DNA of 64,000 nt from Bactrocera neohumeralis (GCF_024586455.1 NW_026089623.1:6011367-6075366); one strand, 5' to 3'. Counted from the first letter of the stretch, positions 11,828 to 23,229 are shown. Translations and numbers: made by a program. Notes: generated by a model not told the origin, from the sequence alone.

Positions 11828-11866
11828 GATGAGAGACCCCCCTTTTGATGACGACCACGGCAAACA
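11828..11866 (+). other. Inverted 5' leader segment of RTE copy B
   Basis: The bases 'gatgagagacccccc' through 'ggcaaaca' match the plus-sense leader of another RTE copy at 42976-43014, while the adjoining body is minus-sense. The segment lies inside the target-site duplication. Confidence 0.8.
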
Positions 11867-11879
11867 ATGAAATAATCAG

Positions 11880-12117
11880 CGTTTGAAAAACTACGCTACT
11901 CCCGTAACATTTCATGTTGCTATTGCTACTGCTCTCACTTTTTCGGGAGCCATAGCATAACAATGTAAAAGTATGTGTTCTGCTCTGCTCGGAGTTTTGT
12001 TAGATGAAAAAACTATAGCTGCAGCAATAGCTAAAAATTAAGTGCTGTACTAAGCTCTGGCGTAGCGATAGTAGCAGAGCTAATTAAAATTTTCATGTGC
12101 TACAGCTACACATGCAA
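11880..12117. repeat. Relic arm of a foldback element
   Basis: About 240 bp similar to the arms of the foldback element at 59641-60911 ('gctctcacttt.tcgggagcc', 'ctctggcgtagcg', 'attttcatgtgctacagct'). Only one arm is present. RTE copy B is inserted at its left edge. Confidence 0.7.
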
Positions 12118-13408
12118 CACTATGGCCGCCATATATCGAAAAATAAAGGGCATTCGCAATATTTCATGCAGTGCAGTGAACCAGAAAAAATTGTACGGCG
12201 AAATGGGTGTCTTTGATGTGTCCTATTTCCTAAACTATTAAAACTTTTCCGTTGCATCCAGGAGTGAAAAAAATGTAATTGGAATATATTTTTTATCTCC
12301 CAAAATTTAAAAAATCCTATAAGATCACGTTTTCAAAGATCAAAAGAACTGTTGTATATTACAGTTCACATTATTCATTACAAAATTTCTCCGATGAAAA
12401 CCAGGTTACCGACGTCATTTGCACCAACTGCACCCCTTTTGCCTTCATAGGTACCACACACCACACTATGCCGATTCCACCATGTTTGATAGTATTATTT
12501 AAATCGTTGTCCAAGCTTAGACTTTCTTACTCCTTACAAATCAATTACCAACAAATCCAAATAATTTGCAAATTTGCAATATTTATTGTGTGATTTGTTT
12601 GGTGGTGTATACGCTTAAAATAGGGTGAGAGCAAGAAGTTCGAAACAGTTGAGTGTGGATATTTTAGGGGATTCCTTGATACCCTGAGCAACTTTGCTTT
12701 CAGCCTGGGCACCTAATTTTTTTTTCAGCCGTTCCACTATCATCAATACTTCCAACCTCACCAGTCTTTTTGAACAACATTATGAGTTTCTTATCTTAAT
12801 TGTTTTGTTATAGTTAACATCGATCTTGATTTATTGTTACAACTTTTATAAAAATAAGGAAAATACATAATATTCGCATATTTTGACTTTTTATTACATC
12901 TTAACAGCTGAAATAGTTTAAGAGAAAGCACTTCCAAAATCAAAACATCTCCCTGTACAAGTTTTTTTTGGTTCAATGTATATGTATATCAAAACGTTTT
13001 CAACAAAGTTATGGTAGAGAAAAATACAAATATCGCAAAGCCTTGAAATGAGACCTCTTTTTATACTCTTTCAACACATTGTCAGTTGTGATCGGCGCAG
13101 AGTATCAATTTGGAAAGTATCAAAAAATCTTTGGTTCTAGCAGCGTCGTCGCTACCAAGGGAAACTGTGCGTGCTGCTTTTATGTCAGTGATGTCTTTTT
13201 TTAACAAGAGGAAGAGAGACCTCTTCTACGTTGGAATGACCAGGCGGAAAATAATAAACTTGGTTTAACTTAGCCACCAAAAAAGAAGTTCTAAGATTAT
13301 TTTTGTAACCTTAACTTATTTTCATTCACAATGTACGACTTGTTGGATTCGAATTACTTGGGTCTTGTAATAAGATAAATAAATAAACGTTTAACTTGTG
13401 TTACTTAC
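12118..13408. other. Probable chico intron sequence, nothing recognised
   Basis: AT-rich DNA immediately 3' of the chico exon (minus strand). Frames of 60-104 codons exist (for example 12279-12593 plus), but their composition is low-complexity and they match no family I know. No second chico exon, such as the PTB domain, was found here. Confidence 0.5.
13403..13408 (-). other. chico: Splice donor of chico first coding exon
   Basis: On the minus strand the exon ends ...AATTTG followed by GTAAGT, a consensus donor. The intron is phase 1. Confidence 0.75.
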
Positions 13409-13787
13409 CAAATTTAGGAATTAAAATATCAGCTTTATTCGTAATACTACGTTGAAGCGAAAGCAACGCTTGCAGCCACTTTAACATTTCTGCTTCAGTT
13501 TCTAAAACCATGCCGAAGCCACCGTCTTTCGTTGCAAGTGCTATTACATAGTCATGCTTTGTATCTAATCTCCGATTAATATTAAAGCAGTTCTCTAATT
13601 TTACCACACGTTTGGGAGCTAACCCAGACTTAAACTTTCTCATGCTATCAAAATATTCCAACCGAGCGCCCTCTTGGGTAGTATCTCTGTATAATACAAA
13701 AAACTTTTTTTTCATTGTATTCAATTTTTTTTGGTATCCAGATAACATCAAACCGTCCTCATAATTCGTGTCGATAAGTTTTGACAT
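13409..13787 (-). CDS. chico: Chico (insulin receptor substrate), first coding exon with PH domain
   Basis: Chico is the adaptor that docks to the activated insulin receptor at the plasma membrane and recruits PI3-kinase; the N-terminal PH domain binds membrane phosphoinositides. The 126 codons here form most of a PH domain: LSGYQKKLNTMKKKFFVLYR (strands 1-2), LEYFDSMRKFK, the very characteristic NCFNINRRLDTKHDYVIAL, GGFGMVLE, and the C-terminal helix with the invariant Trp in MLKWLQALLSLQR. From memory, Drosophila Chico is almost the same over the NCFNINRRLDTKH and GGFG-VLE blocks. The ATG is the only one before the domain and follows a probable acceptor. There are no lesions. The PTB domain and tail must lie beyond the left edge. 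Dok-type PH proteins are the alternative, but the NINRRLDTKH block favours Chico. Confidence 0.87.
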
Positions 13788-13799
13788 TTTATCCTATAG
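13788..13799 (-). other. chico: Probable splice acceptor and short 5'UTR before chico ATG
   Basis: On the minus strand the sequence reads ...ttactttatctatag followed by gataaa and the ATG. A pyrimidine-rich tract ending in AG six bases before the ATG suggests the leader exon is further upstream (higher coordinates), so 13794 onward would be a 5'UTR intron. Confidence 0.5.
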
Positions 13800-14158
13800 A
13801 TAAAGTAAATGGTATGCAATTATTATCAATATTTTTTAAAGTAGTAATTTCGACTAATATTCAAAATTAACATCAAAAATATTTAGAGTTAGACATCAAA
13901 ATTATTTTAAGACATATATAAGGCAGAATTAAGAAGTATTTTACTATGCACATATAATATATTACATTTGCGGTTGCTTTAAATCGTATTTGATATTGTC
14001 CTTCAAATAAAAGGCTTTACATATTTTAACAATTTTGCTATTGAAAAAATATCAAAAGTGATTTATAATTAGAAAATAAACCATCGGATAATTAATGTTG
14101 ATGAAAAAGAAATTCAATCTGGTTTCTATAATTGGCTCCAGGTTCAATCTTCATAATA
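13800..14158. other. Upstream of chico exon, nothing recognised
   Basis: AT-rich sequence between the chico exon and a mariner insertion. No core promoter could be recognised with confidence. It is likely a 5'UTR intron if the acceptor at 13794 is real. Confidence 0.4.
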
Positions 14159-15075
14159 CAAGGGGCATTCCAAAGTAAACAGGACTTTTTGAATATAGCG
14201 CCGCCTGGTGGCGCCATCAATATGTCGACTTTATCGATTGTCCAGTGAGAATTTCATGACATTTCATTGATTGAAGGTGAAGTTATTGCGTTTTAAGTGT
14301 CAATATGTTTGTGTTATCGGTGCGAAAATGAGCTTCGAACAAAGAGGCAACATTAAATTTTGTTTTAAAATTGGTAAAACTTTTACCGAAACGTTTCAAT
14401 TGATGAAACAAGTTTAAGGCGATGATTGCCTATCCCGTAGCAGAGTGCACGTGTGGTTTCAACGTTTTCAAAGTGGTCGTGAGGAGATAAATGACGATCA
14501 ACAAGTGGGCCAGTCAAAATCCGTGATCATTGGAAATTCCATTGAAACTGTGCGTGAATTCACCAAAAATCAGCCGAAATCATCATTGAAGTTCATGGAA
14601 ATGGAATTGAACATCTCCAAAATATCGACTTACCGCATTTTAGCCGAAGATTTGGGCTTACGAAAGGTGTGTGCACGGTTTGTTCCGCTCAAATTGACTG
14701 ACGACCAAAAATTGCTCAGAATCCAACATTCGAAGGACGATTATTTGACCAAAAATCACATTTTAACCATTAACCACTCCCCGTATTCACCTGATATGGC
14801 AACGTGCGACTTCTTCCTTTTCGAAAAATTTTGCCTATTTCGGAATGCATTTGCCTATGAAAGGAAAGCGTTATGTAGACTAGAGGCCATTCAAAAGGCT
14901 TACACCGGCATACTGGTGACCAACGAGCCAAAACACAAGTTCGACATGCTCTTCTACCGTGCAAAAAGCTGTATTGAAACAGGAGACTATTTTGAATAAA
15001 ATAAATTTATTTTGCAGAAAAAACCATTAGTTCTGTTTTTTTTTAAAGGTCCTGTTTACTTTGGAACACACCTTG
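14159..15075 (+). mobile_element. Internally deleted mariner-like transposon
   Basis: A 917-bp element flanked by TA (14157-14158 and 15076-15077). The terminal inverted repeats of about 30 bp are CAAGGGGCATTCCAAAGTAA at the left and the reverse complement of ...TTACTTTGGAACACACCTTG at the right; they differ at a few positions. A single transposase gene remnant fills it. It sits just upstream of the chico coding exon, probably in a leader intron. Confidence 0.9.
14328..14999 (+). pseudogene. Mariner transposase with nonsense codon and catalytic-core deletion
   Basis: The start ATG at 14328 begins MSFEQRGNIKFCFKIGKT, a typical mariner helix-turn-helix. A TAA at 14415-14417 interrupts it (probably a former TAC), and the same frame continues to HVWFQRFQSGREEINDD. 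At 'IQHSKD' (about 14738) the frame jumps to 'DYLTKNHILTINHSPYSPDM', so the segment bearing the first two catalytic aspartates is missing. The third remains in SPYSPDMATCDFFLFEK. The C-terminus is complete. No activity is possible. Confidence 0.85.
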
Positions 15076-15912
15076 TATGCATACGTAGAAAATCGTAGGG
15101 ACTATAACAGTATAAAAAATTGGTGGAAGAAAAGAAAGATCGTAAAATGAAACAAAAAATATGGAAAGCAATGACGTTCAATTAAATCTAAAATTGGCGA
15201 TTCAATAGATTAGAATTAATTTGTACATTCGTCAAGAAATTATGAAGTTATAGTGCTTTAAATATCTCTGTTGAAGAAGTTGATAGTATCAGTAATTTAA
15301 AAGGATCTTAATAACTAGACAAAAGTATAATGAACGGCTTTTATTAAGAAAACTGGAATGCAATTGTTGGAACATAAATTTATTTCTTAAAACATTACGA
15401 AAATTTCCACTTTTTGTTTTTTTTTTATTTTCGGGAAATTATTTAAGCTCCATCTCGATGAAAATCAAGGAATTAACATATTTTATTATTGTTATGCTGT
15501 TCATAATTTGTCTAAATTTTTCTCAAAATGTTTTAGCTTACTTGAGGAGGTATTCTAATCTAGAAATTAAGAAACAAAATCATTTTTCCATAATTCGATA
15601 ATTTAGATATTTAAATTATTTCCGAAGTTATACCGTTTTAGTGTCGTGGCAACTGGACCAGTTTGAACAGACGATAAAACTTTGATCACATTTTTCTCAG
15701 AACTACTTTTTCAATGCATTGTCTCAAGTTCTAATCAGCCATTTACTTGAAATGTGGCATGACTATTGCATGAAACAACAAACAACAAAAAAAAGAGTAG
15801 CTTTAATATATTACAGTACAATCAATTTTGAAAAAAAGGAATTTAAAATTATTTCAATAAAATTAATGTTGTAATACATATATGTATATATTAATGTTGT
15901 AATAATACATTA
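15076..15912. other. AT-rich spacer
   Basis: No gene or recognised repeat. It ends in a short direct repeat, 'ttaatgttgtaatacat' and 'ttaatgttgtaataatacat' near 15864-15915, at the 3' boundary of the next RTE copy. Confidence 0.5.
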
Positions 15913-18190
15913 CATGACTTAGCCAGCGTAGCCGCTGTCTTTTAAATCGCTAAACTATGTCAATGTCGTCATATATCTCATACAGCTCATCGTAGCATCG
16001 AATGCGATATTCGCTGTGGGCAATGCGCAAAGAACCGTAAATCTTTCGCAGAACTTTTCTCTCGAAAACTCGCAACGTCGACTCATCAAATGTTGCCATC
16101 ACCATATCGCAGGACGGGAATAATGAGTGACTTATACAGTTTTGTTTATGTTCGTCGAGAGAAGAATTTACTTCCCGATTGCCTAATTAGTTCGAAGTAG
16201 CACCTGTTGGCAAGAGATATTCTGCTTTGAATTTCGATGACGTTGTTGTTGGTGTTGATGCTGGTTCCAAGATAGACGAAACTCTCTACATACAATTTCG
16301 CAGTTATAACTATCAACAGTGACGTGGGTGCCTAGTCGCGAGTGCGACACCTGTTTGTTTGTGGCAGGAGATATTTTATCTTGCCCTCGTTCCCCACCAG
16401 ACCAATTGGTTGTTAAGACCAATGATATCAATATCATCAGCATACGCCAGCATTTGTACACTTTTGTAGAAGACGGTACCTTCTCTGTTTAGTTTCTTTC
16501 TTTCTTTCTCCAGAAGAATGTCGAAAAAGTCACACGAAAGGGAGTCGCCTTGTCTGAAACCTCGTTTGGTATCGAACGGCTCGGAGAGGTCCTTCCCGAT
16601 CCTGACGGATTTTTTGGTGTTGCTCAACGTCAGTTTACACAGCCGTATTAGTTTTGGGGGGGTTACCAAATTCAGACATTGCGGCATAGAGGCGGTTCCT
16701 TTTCGTGCTGTCAAAAGCAGCTTTGAAATCGACGAAGTGGTGTGTGTCGATTCTCATTTCAAATGGCACATGGTGAATATCTTGTCGTTGTTGATTTGCC
16801 AGGTCTAAAGCCACACTGATAAAGTCCAATCAGTTTGTTGATGGTGGGCTTTAATCTTTCACACAATACGCTCAATAGAACCTTATACGCGATGTTGAGG
16901 AGGCTTATCCCACGATAGTGACGATAGAATTGGGCAGAGCACACTTAAATTCCAATCGTTGGGAATGCCTTCATTCAACTATATTTTACAAAGAAGCTGA
17001 TGCATCAGTTCTTCACCGCCGTGTTTGAATAGCCGCTTTGTTGTTGTTCAAACGGGTAATTGCTATTCGAACTTCTTCATGGTTGGGCAATGGTTCGCCT
17101 TTTCCTAGCGTTATACATTCACTGCCATTCAGCAGGCTGGAGAAGTGGAGTTTTAGTATACTCTTGGCATAGGCTACTATATCACCCCCTTGGGTTCTAC
17201 AACAGCATGCTCAGGTTTTGAATCCTTCTGTTAGCCGCCATATTTTTTCGTAGAATTTTTGAGCATTACCCCTGTCGGCCAGCTTATTAAGCTCTTCATA
17301 CTCACGCATTTCGGCCTCCTTCTGTTTCTGTCTGCAAATGCGACTCACTTCCCTCTTCAACTCTCGGTATCTATTTCATACTGCACGTGTTATGGTCGAT
17401 CGTAACGGTGTAAGGTAGGCAGTCTGTTTTATCTCCGCTGCGACACGACACTCCTCGTCGCATCAGCTTTTGCATTTTCCAAAAACCAATGGTTTCGGTT
17501 GCAGCTGTACGTAAGGAGCTTGAAATGCCGTCCCACAGTTCCCCTATACCGAGTTGTTGACGAGTGTTCTCGGGACGAGCAGGAGTGCAAGACGAGTAGA
17601 AAATCGTTTGGATATCTGTTGTGATTGCAGCTTCTCAACCTCGAACTTTCCTTGTGTTTGTTGACGTGCGTTCTTTGTTACACAGAGGCGGGTGCGAATC
17701 TTGGCTGCAACAAGATAGTGGTTCGACTCGATGTTAAGATCTTAGAGCGTACGCACATCTAGAACACTGGAGTCGTGTCTTCCGTCTATTACAACATGAT
17801 CGCTCTGGTTGGTGGTTACATTGTCCTTCTCTTCCGTCGGGGCCTGGGCGCAAATCAGCGATATGTTGAAGAACCTCATTACCGGCGATGATGTCAGCTT
17901 TTCACGAGTACTTCAACCAGCTAGGCAGCGGCACCCTCGCAATTAAGGGACTGGACATTCCAGGTGCACGCTTTTAAAACGTAATCCTTATTTCGTTTGC
18001 CATGGTCTTTTTATGCTTTTCCATAACAACCCTGATGTTTGGCTACCCAGAGCATACTTGGTATAAGACCGGAAGTCGTGAGCTGCTTGAGCCATATGTG
18101 AAGGAATCGTTTCTAGCCACTCCCAAGTGAATGGCAATCAGATAATTTTCTCACTTGCGAAAACTTCTACACATGACTCTATCCTCCAGG
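15913..18190 (-). mobile_element. RTE-clade non-LTR retrotransposon, copy C
   Basis: A minus-strand copy. From right to left it contains the family leader (18190-18000), the start of the endonuclease ('ACTWNVQSLNCEGAAAQL', near 17965), decayed endonuclease fragments (17890-17640), the linker rich in basic residues (17640-17200), the RT (17000-16400) and part of the C-terminal region (16180-15913). The last 250 bases or so of the family, including the tail, are missing. It is the only copy here that keeps both the leader and the true start of the endonuclease domain. It has numerous stops and indels. Confidence 0.85.
16183..16944 (-). pseudogene. RTE reverse transcriptase remnant, copy C
   Basis: Segments in shifting frames: YRGISLLNIAYKVLLSVLCE, YQCGFRPGKSTT, FVDFKAAFDSTKR (catalytic Asp kept), then FRQGDSLSCDFFDILLEK and MLAYADDIDIIGLN (YADD kept), then a break at about 16410 where the 'SRLDKEAKQMG' part is deleted. 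It is clearly non-functional. Confidence 0.75.
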
Positions 18191-18940
18191 CAAACCTTAC
18201 TGAAGAGAAATGTGAAAAGAACGGGAAAATATGGTTGTCATTTGCTTTCCTTATCGGTCTACTTTTGTATCGTCTCTATTGAAAACCCCGTTATTTATAT
18301 ATTTACTATATATATTTTTTTGCGGAAGCTATACATTTTTGCTGGTTACCCAAGGAATTATATGGTTTTTTACTGGCAATACGTCCATGATACTTTATTC
18401 AAAATTTTTTTTATGGCTTTTGGCAACTCTTACTGAACGCCAAAGGTCACCTGGGCCGCTGTTATCTCGACGTTTGCCTTTACAAGGGACACACCACTTC
18501 TCATTTATTTTTGTGTCAGCTTAAGAGGACGTCCAGATCGTATCTTTGAAGTGATTGTTCTTCTTTTTAGAAAGTTTTTGATAATTGTGAAACTGATGTG
18601 CAATTTCTGCTAATGGTTTATTCTAATTGGAGGTTATTTTAGACCTTTCTTGTGCAACTTAATAATATTTATTCTTTCACCCAATTTGTTTCGTTTAAAC
18701 TGCAAACTATTAAAAAATGTAGAATGCGTTTACCATAATTTTTATTTAAAAATTACGACACAATTGCTGATATTGAAACAAGTTGAGCATATACTTTTGA
18801 CGCGTTATTTATGACGACGCCTGCTTGTGTGATATGATTGGACCCATTAGTATTTCAACTTACTGAGAACAATAGCATATTTAAAGAATTTAAGTTATTT
18901 AAGCACTGTTTCCTTAAGTTTGAAGCGGTAACGAGGTCAG
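18191..18940. other. Unassigned region with hydrophobic open frames
   Basis: Two overlapping plus-strand frames (18155-18436 and 18231-18524) encode hydrophobic, Phe/Leu/Ile-rich stretches. The AT-rich composition alone explains these, and I recognise no membrane protein. From 18530 to 18940 the DNA is featureless. Confidence 0.35.
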
Positions 18941-20330
18941 CTGCTCAGATTTCGGGGAGTCGCATCTGGCAGGTGAAAGGGGGCCGATTGCCATTACTAT
19001 TATAAACTGGTAATCCCGGCGGGCTTTTACCCTCGCAGGATGGGTATGAGCGACGCTAACTTAAATTGGTACCTGAGGTACCTTCGGGAGGGGAAGACTC
19101 CTCAGGTACTAGCGAGAAACAGAGCCAGAGAAAGAAGTGCCTCCCCTGCAGCGAAGGATCGCTACTACATGTGAACCAGCATGCTTACAGATCAACCAAG
19201 CTAACTTCGATGCAGACTTCGCTGGAAGAAGAAACGAAATGTTATGCGCCTTCCTAGACATCGAACCCTTGACAACACGTCTTACAAGAGCGGAGCGAGG
19301 GCACTGGAGAAAAGGAGATGGATAGAGGCCGTACTGCGCCCCAGAATAACTGAAACCATAGTAGGAGATACCAGGATTCGTCTCGGCACTACAAGAGGTT
19401 GACCACAGGGTGGACTTGCTAACTGACAATGGCATCTGCAGTCAAGGATACACAGATAACATTGCTATTATACCCGAAAGCAAATTCGAGGACACTCTCT
19501 GCGACTTTATACAAATGGGTTTAAACCTGGCTAATGGATGGTACAGTGGGGTTGAGCTGAACATCAACCTTTCTAGACGACCATCGTCCAGTTCACGAGA
19601 CCTAGGTCGTTGCCGGGCACAGGAACCTTACTCTTGGGGGCAGAGAGGTAGAGATGACCAACGTGGTCAAATATCTTGGTCTCACAATGGATTCCATTCT
19701 GCCGTAGAATCAGCATGAGTTCCTAACAATGGTCAAAGCGACTAAAGCACTAATGGTGTGCAATCGACCAGCTGGTAAACTCCTGGGCTGCAAGCAAAGG
19801 GTTGTTAAGTGGTTGTACACCATAATCAGGCGGCCGATAATCATGAATGGGGCGGTGGCTTGGGCCTCAAAAGCTTCGCTAAGACTCCTACTATTGATAC
19901 TTGCATGCATGTCGGGTGCAATGCACACTTGTCACCTTGTAATCGGTCAGGTAGCGAAGCACAAACAAAATAACAGCAGAAAGATGTAACAGAGGTAAGG
20001 AAATCTTATCCCAGCGGATGAAAGAGTTAAGTGGTGTAATAGCTTTGGCTCTTCTCCAAAGGGGCAGCATTACTTCACCAAGAAGTAGAAGGTTACACCT
20101 AAGCACCAAGGCTGAATGGAATGATTCTCTCTCGATCTACTGTATCTATGGGAAGTTTTCCGAGCATTTTTCAGACAGAAGTTTGCCATAAGTAGACGCA
20201 TAGAGATAAACCTCCAACGTAACAACGTATAATTATACTTAGCGGCACTTAAAGCAATCTCTGCTTATGAGATCAAATCGATACTCGTGTAGAAGTGTAG
20301 AAAACGACTGAATAGCCCGCAATAGAGTAA
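18941..20330 (+). mobile_element. LOA/I-like non-LTR retrotransposon remnant with RNase H
   Basis: A deleted, decayed copy. 'NPGGLLPSQDG'-like sequence near 19010-19045 is the front of the element. RT motifs then occur in different frames: 'GDTRIRLGTTRG*PQGGL' (19360-19415, the RGCPQGGVLSP block with a stop and deletion), 'GYTDNIAII' (19447-19475, the YADD block changed to YTDN), 'KYLGLTMDS' (19670-19695) and 'KALMVCNRPAGKLLGCKQRVVKWLYTIIRRPIIMNGAVAWASKASLR' split in one frame at 19729-19890. RNase H-like motifs follow at 20150-20330 (Q-EV and 'LKAISAYEIKSI'). RT blocks followed by RNase H suggest LOA or a related I-group clade. It is inactive. Confidence 0.7.
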
Positions 20331-21782
20331 GAAAATTGCTAACTTTTAATACTTCCCAAAGGAGAAAATATTAATAGCAAGTATTCAAATACATTCTGAT
20401 GGGTTAGAGAATTTCCGATTTAATTATTTCTTTGAAAATATTAATAGTGGCTAGTATATATAATTTCCTACTACATTCATGGATATTCTTTTTAAGGAGG
20501 AGCCTGTTTTTGGGGCTTCAAAAGGGAAAGAAATAATTGATTGAGGCGAAATTTTTAGGGTTGATAGTTTTATATTTAAATTTTTATTTTTGGATACGAA
20601 ATCTTTTATATTCTGTCCTCGGGAAGCAATTGCCCAAAGCATTCGCATGTGCATTTGCAGGACGGCGAGCAGGATGCCTGCCTCAATTTCTATCTGAAAC
20701 AAAAATTTTAAAGAGCTTGATATTTGCTAATAACATATCTTCTAGTTAAACTAAAAAAAATCCAAAAACAGTGTAAAATTCTAATTTTTTTTAGTTAAAA
20801 AAATTTTGGTTTTTACCTAAAAATTTTTACTTTTCGTTGTTCAAAAATATGTTCAAACCTGAATTTTTAATTTTAAATAGAAAATAATTGAATGCTAAAG
20901 ATAATAATCTTTGCCTCAATTTCATACGACGTTTAGTTTGTTTTCTATCCTGTTAAAGTCTGCCCAAACGCTCGTATACCTACTAGACGCTCTAGCTTCG
21001 ACAATATCTCGAACTCCCATCTATAACTTTGGGGGCATATTCTTAGATAATTTTTAAAGAAATTTAAGTAAAAAAAATCGATTTTTTTTAAGCTTCTAAA
21101 CCAGGGGAAGCAAAATGTTGGGCCCGCATAAAAATTAACTATGCAGCACGCTCTAATAACGCAATTCTGTAAGCAGTCTCTAGCCACTATTTGAGACATA
21201 TTGAGGTAAAATCCCAATTTGTGACAAGTTACTATTCATAATACAGTCTCTAGTCTTTAGTCACAAAATATTGTCTCAAATTGTTGACCTGATAGTTAGC
21301 AGGCCACAAAACTAAAAAAACTCTTATTTGTACCACAGTACATTTCACAAACATTTTCAAATATTTTGTGAAAATTAAAATAGAAAAACACACAGAGTAA
21401 CACCAAAAGAGAATTCGCTGACAATGATCGACAAAACGCCATCAAACACACATCCTAATGAGATGCACATACATATGTATATGAAAAAGGAATTGTAAAC
21501 TAAATATCAATCAAACCTAATTAAAAAAGTAAAATTTCTGAATAGTATATAAGGATAAGTAAATCTGAATATGAAAATAGAATGAAAATATTCTCAGCTT
21601 AATTAAGATCTTTATTTTCCAACAGAGTTTAAAAGTTCTTCATTGGGTTTAATCCCACTTATTGAGAAATTATTTATATTTTTGGAATTTATTATCGTAT
21701 TGATTTTATATAATCCGCACACGTCACCAATAATCATTCATAATCGTAATTACTATTGATTATTGATTTTCAAGTTTATCAG
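20331..21782. other. AT-rich region, no gene recognised
   Basis: Frames at 20451-20749 (both strands) and 20945-21217 (minus) show no known motif. A short GC-richer patch near 20625-20690 ('gcaggacggcgagcaggatgcc') is not identifiable. The remainder is AT-rich. Confidence 0.4.
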
Positions 21783-22250
21783 TGTTGTAGCGGTTATCCC
21801 ATCCCCGCTTGGGTGGTAAGGTTCACATGGCTCACTCTAGATTATCGTGGCAACTCGAGTTCTTCGTCTACAATGGGTGGTGGTTTGACTCCAAGTACAC
21901 CATTCACTGAGGAGTCGATTAAGGTGTTAATGCCTTCATTGCTTTCAATGTATGTCTGAAGTCTGGTCGATGTACTGCTCGATGATGCAATATCATAACA
22001 GTGAATACATCAAGTGGAATCTTGTGATAGATGTGACACATCTGAAGCTTCCTCATCTGCGTTGCCGGCCAGCTGATTGCCTTATATGTTGCCAGCAACA
22101 TTTATTTGTCTTTTCCCCATAAGTTGCCGACTAGAGACCTAAGGAGTTTGTTGCGGTTCTATACTTTGGCAGTTATCGCGGTCATACGAAAAATGAAAGA
22201 GCACAAACTGTCGAATGTTACATCTAAGCCCTTAGGGTTTATCAATGGTC
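21783..22250 (-). mobile_element. PHD/2A-type non-LTR element copy 4 (fragment)
   Basis: A minus-strand fragment of the RT-to-C-terminal region. It shows 'DVTFDSLCSF', 'ITAKVQ-RN', 'LLATYKAI', 'TQMRKLQ' and then a decayed C-terminal region 'RPDFRHTLKAMKA'. These match copies 1-3 in order. Both ends are truncated. Confidence 0.75.
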
Positions 22251-22679
22251 TTGCACAGCGGTTACAATTAAAATAAAGTATTTTTGGAAAATTTTTATTT
22301 TTTAGAATCGTCTTATTGTAACGCAAAGATAAGAAATAAATTTTTTTTTTATTAAAATACAATTTTTTAATTAAAAAATAAACAAATAAATCAAAAAATT
22401 AAAACACTTTACAAGCGATACCCTTTATCAACACCCTTTCTGCACAGGCAGCGCTTTAAAAAAAAAACTCAACAACGAATGTTCGGCCATGGATAATATG
22501 ATACGAATCTCTCCCATTGGCCCTCATTTTTCTCTCAAACGCGTTCCCTGATTATTTGACGGCGATGGAGATCAGGGAATTTCTATCAGCTGATTTCAGA
22601 AAAAGCGAGATGCCAGAAGTAAACCGCTTTAGTTACATGACAAAATCAGTGTGAAATGAAGTTTTCCCAAACCCAGCGC
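22251..22679. other. AT-rich spacer between repeats
   Basis: Low-complexity A/T runs (22290-22400) followed by slightly more complex sequence. No feature could be assigned. Confidence 0.5.
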
Positions 22680-22876
22680 ACAACCCTATGTAGGGGATGT
22701 TTCGCCTTCTCACTTTAGCTCGCCTTCGATCGGATGTTCTTAGGCTACCCAGAGGATACTTGGTCAAGGACCGGAAGTTGTGAGCTGCTTGAGCCATGTG
22801 TAAAAGAATCGTTTCTGGCCCCTCCCAAGTGAATGGCGATTAGAGAACTTTCCTCACTTGCGTGAACTTCTACACT
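22680..22876 (-). mobile_element. RTE 5' leader fragment (copy D)
   Basis: About 200 bp matching, in reverse orientation, the RTE leader at 686-865 and 42709-42920 ('gtgtagaagttcacgcaagt', 'ttcacttgggaggggcc', 'aaggcgagctaaagtgagaa'). Nothing of the coding region is attached. Confidence 0.8.
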
Positions 22877-23229
22877 AGGGGTATAACTTTTTGAATTTTT
22901 TGATAACTGCGTTTTTTATTTTTCGATTTATTTCAAAAACTTCACGCAGAATTTAACTTGAAAATTCGTATGAAAATTTCATACATATGCCAAGAAAAAA
23001 CACCATATGAGATTATGTTCTTTTCTTTGTGTCTGTTTTGTTTTGCTCTGCTTCCGTTATTCGTCGTATTTTTGCATATGACAAAAATAGATAACGGTTA
23101 ATTTGAGTAAATGCTTTATGAATGATTGAAACTTCGTATTAGCGTCGCGCCAGCTGCCTTTATTTAGCTGTCGATCTCTCATTCAGTGCGTGGCGGCTGG
23201 AGTGAAAGTAGTGTCTTTTTTAATTAACA
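22877..23229. other. Upstream region of transposase-like gene
   Basis: No coding content. The left edge ('aggggtataac') has a weak reverse-complement partner at 24586-24596 ('ataacacccct'), so the two could be worn ends of a transposon around 23230-24280. This is a tentative reading. Confidence 0.3.

Larger units (their letters stand above)
10134..11866 (-). mobile_element. RTE-clade non-LTR retrotransposon, copy B, 5'-inverted insertion
   Basis: A 1733-bp minus-strand insertion with an 11-bp perfect target-site duplication, ATGAAATAATC, at 10123-10133 and 11867-11877. The 3' end lies at the left, with an (AAG)n tail. The body runs from the linker region through RT to the C-terminus. At the right end, 11828-11866 is a 39-bp piece of the family's 5' leader in the opposite orientation to the body (compare 42976-43014). 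The target-site duplication encloses this piece, so both parts arrived in one event, as in twin priming. The right end sits in an old foldback relic (11880-12117). Confidence 0.9.

Noticed and set aside
18155..18524. Possible multi-pass membrane protein
   Set aside because: Hydrophobic residues arise from T-rich DNA in two overlapping frames at once; no family is recognised and neighbours are repeats.
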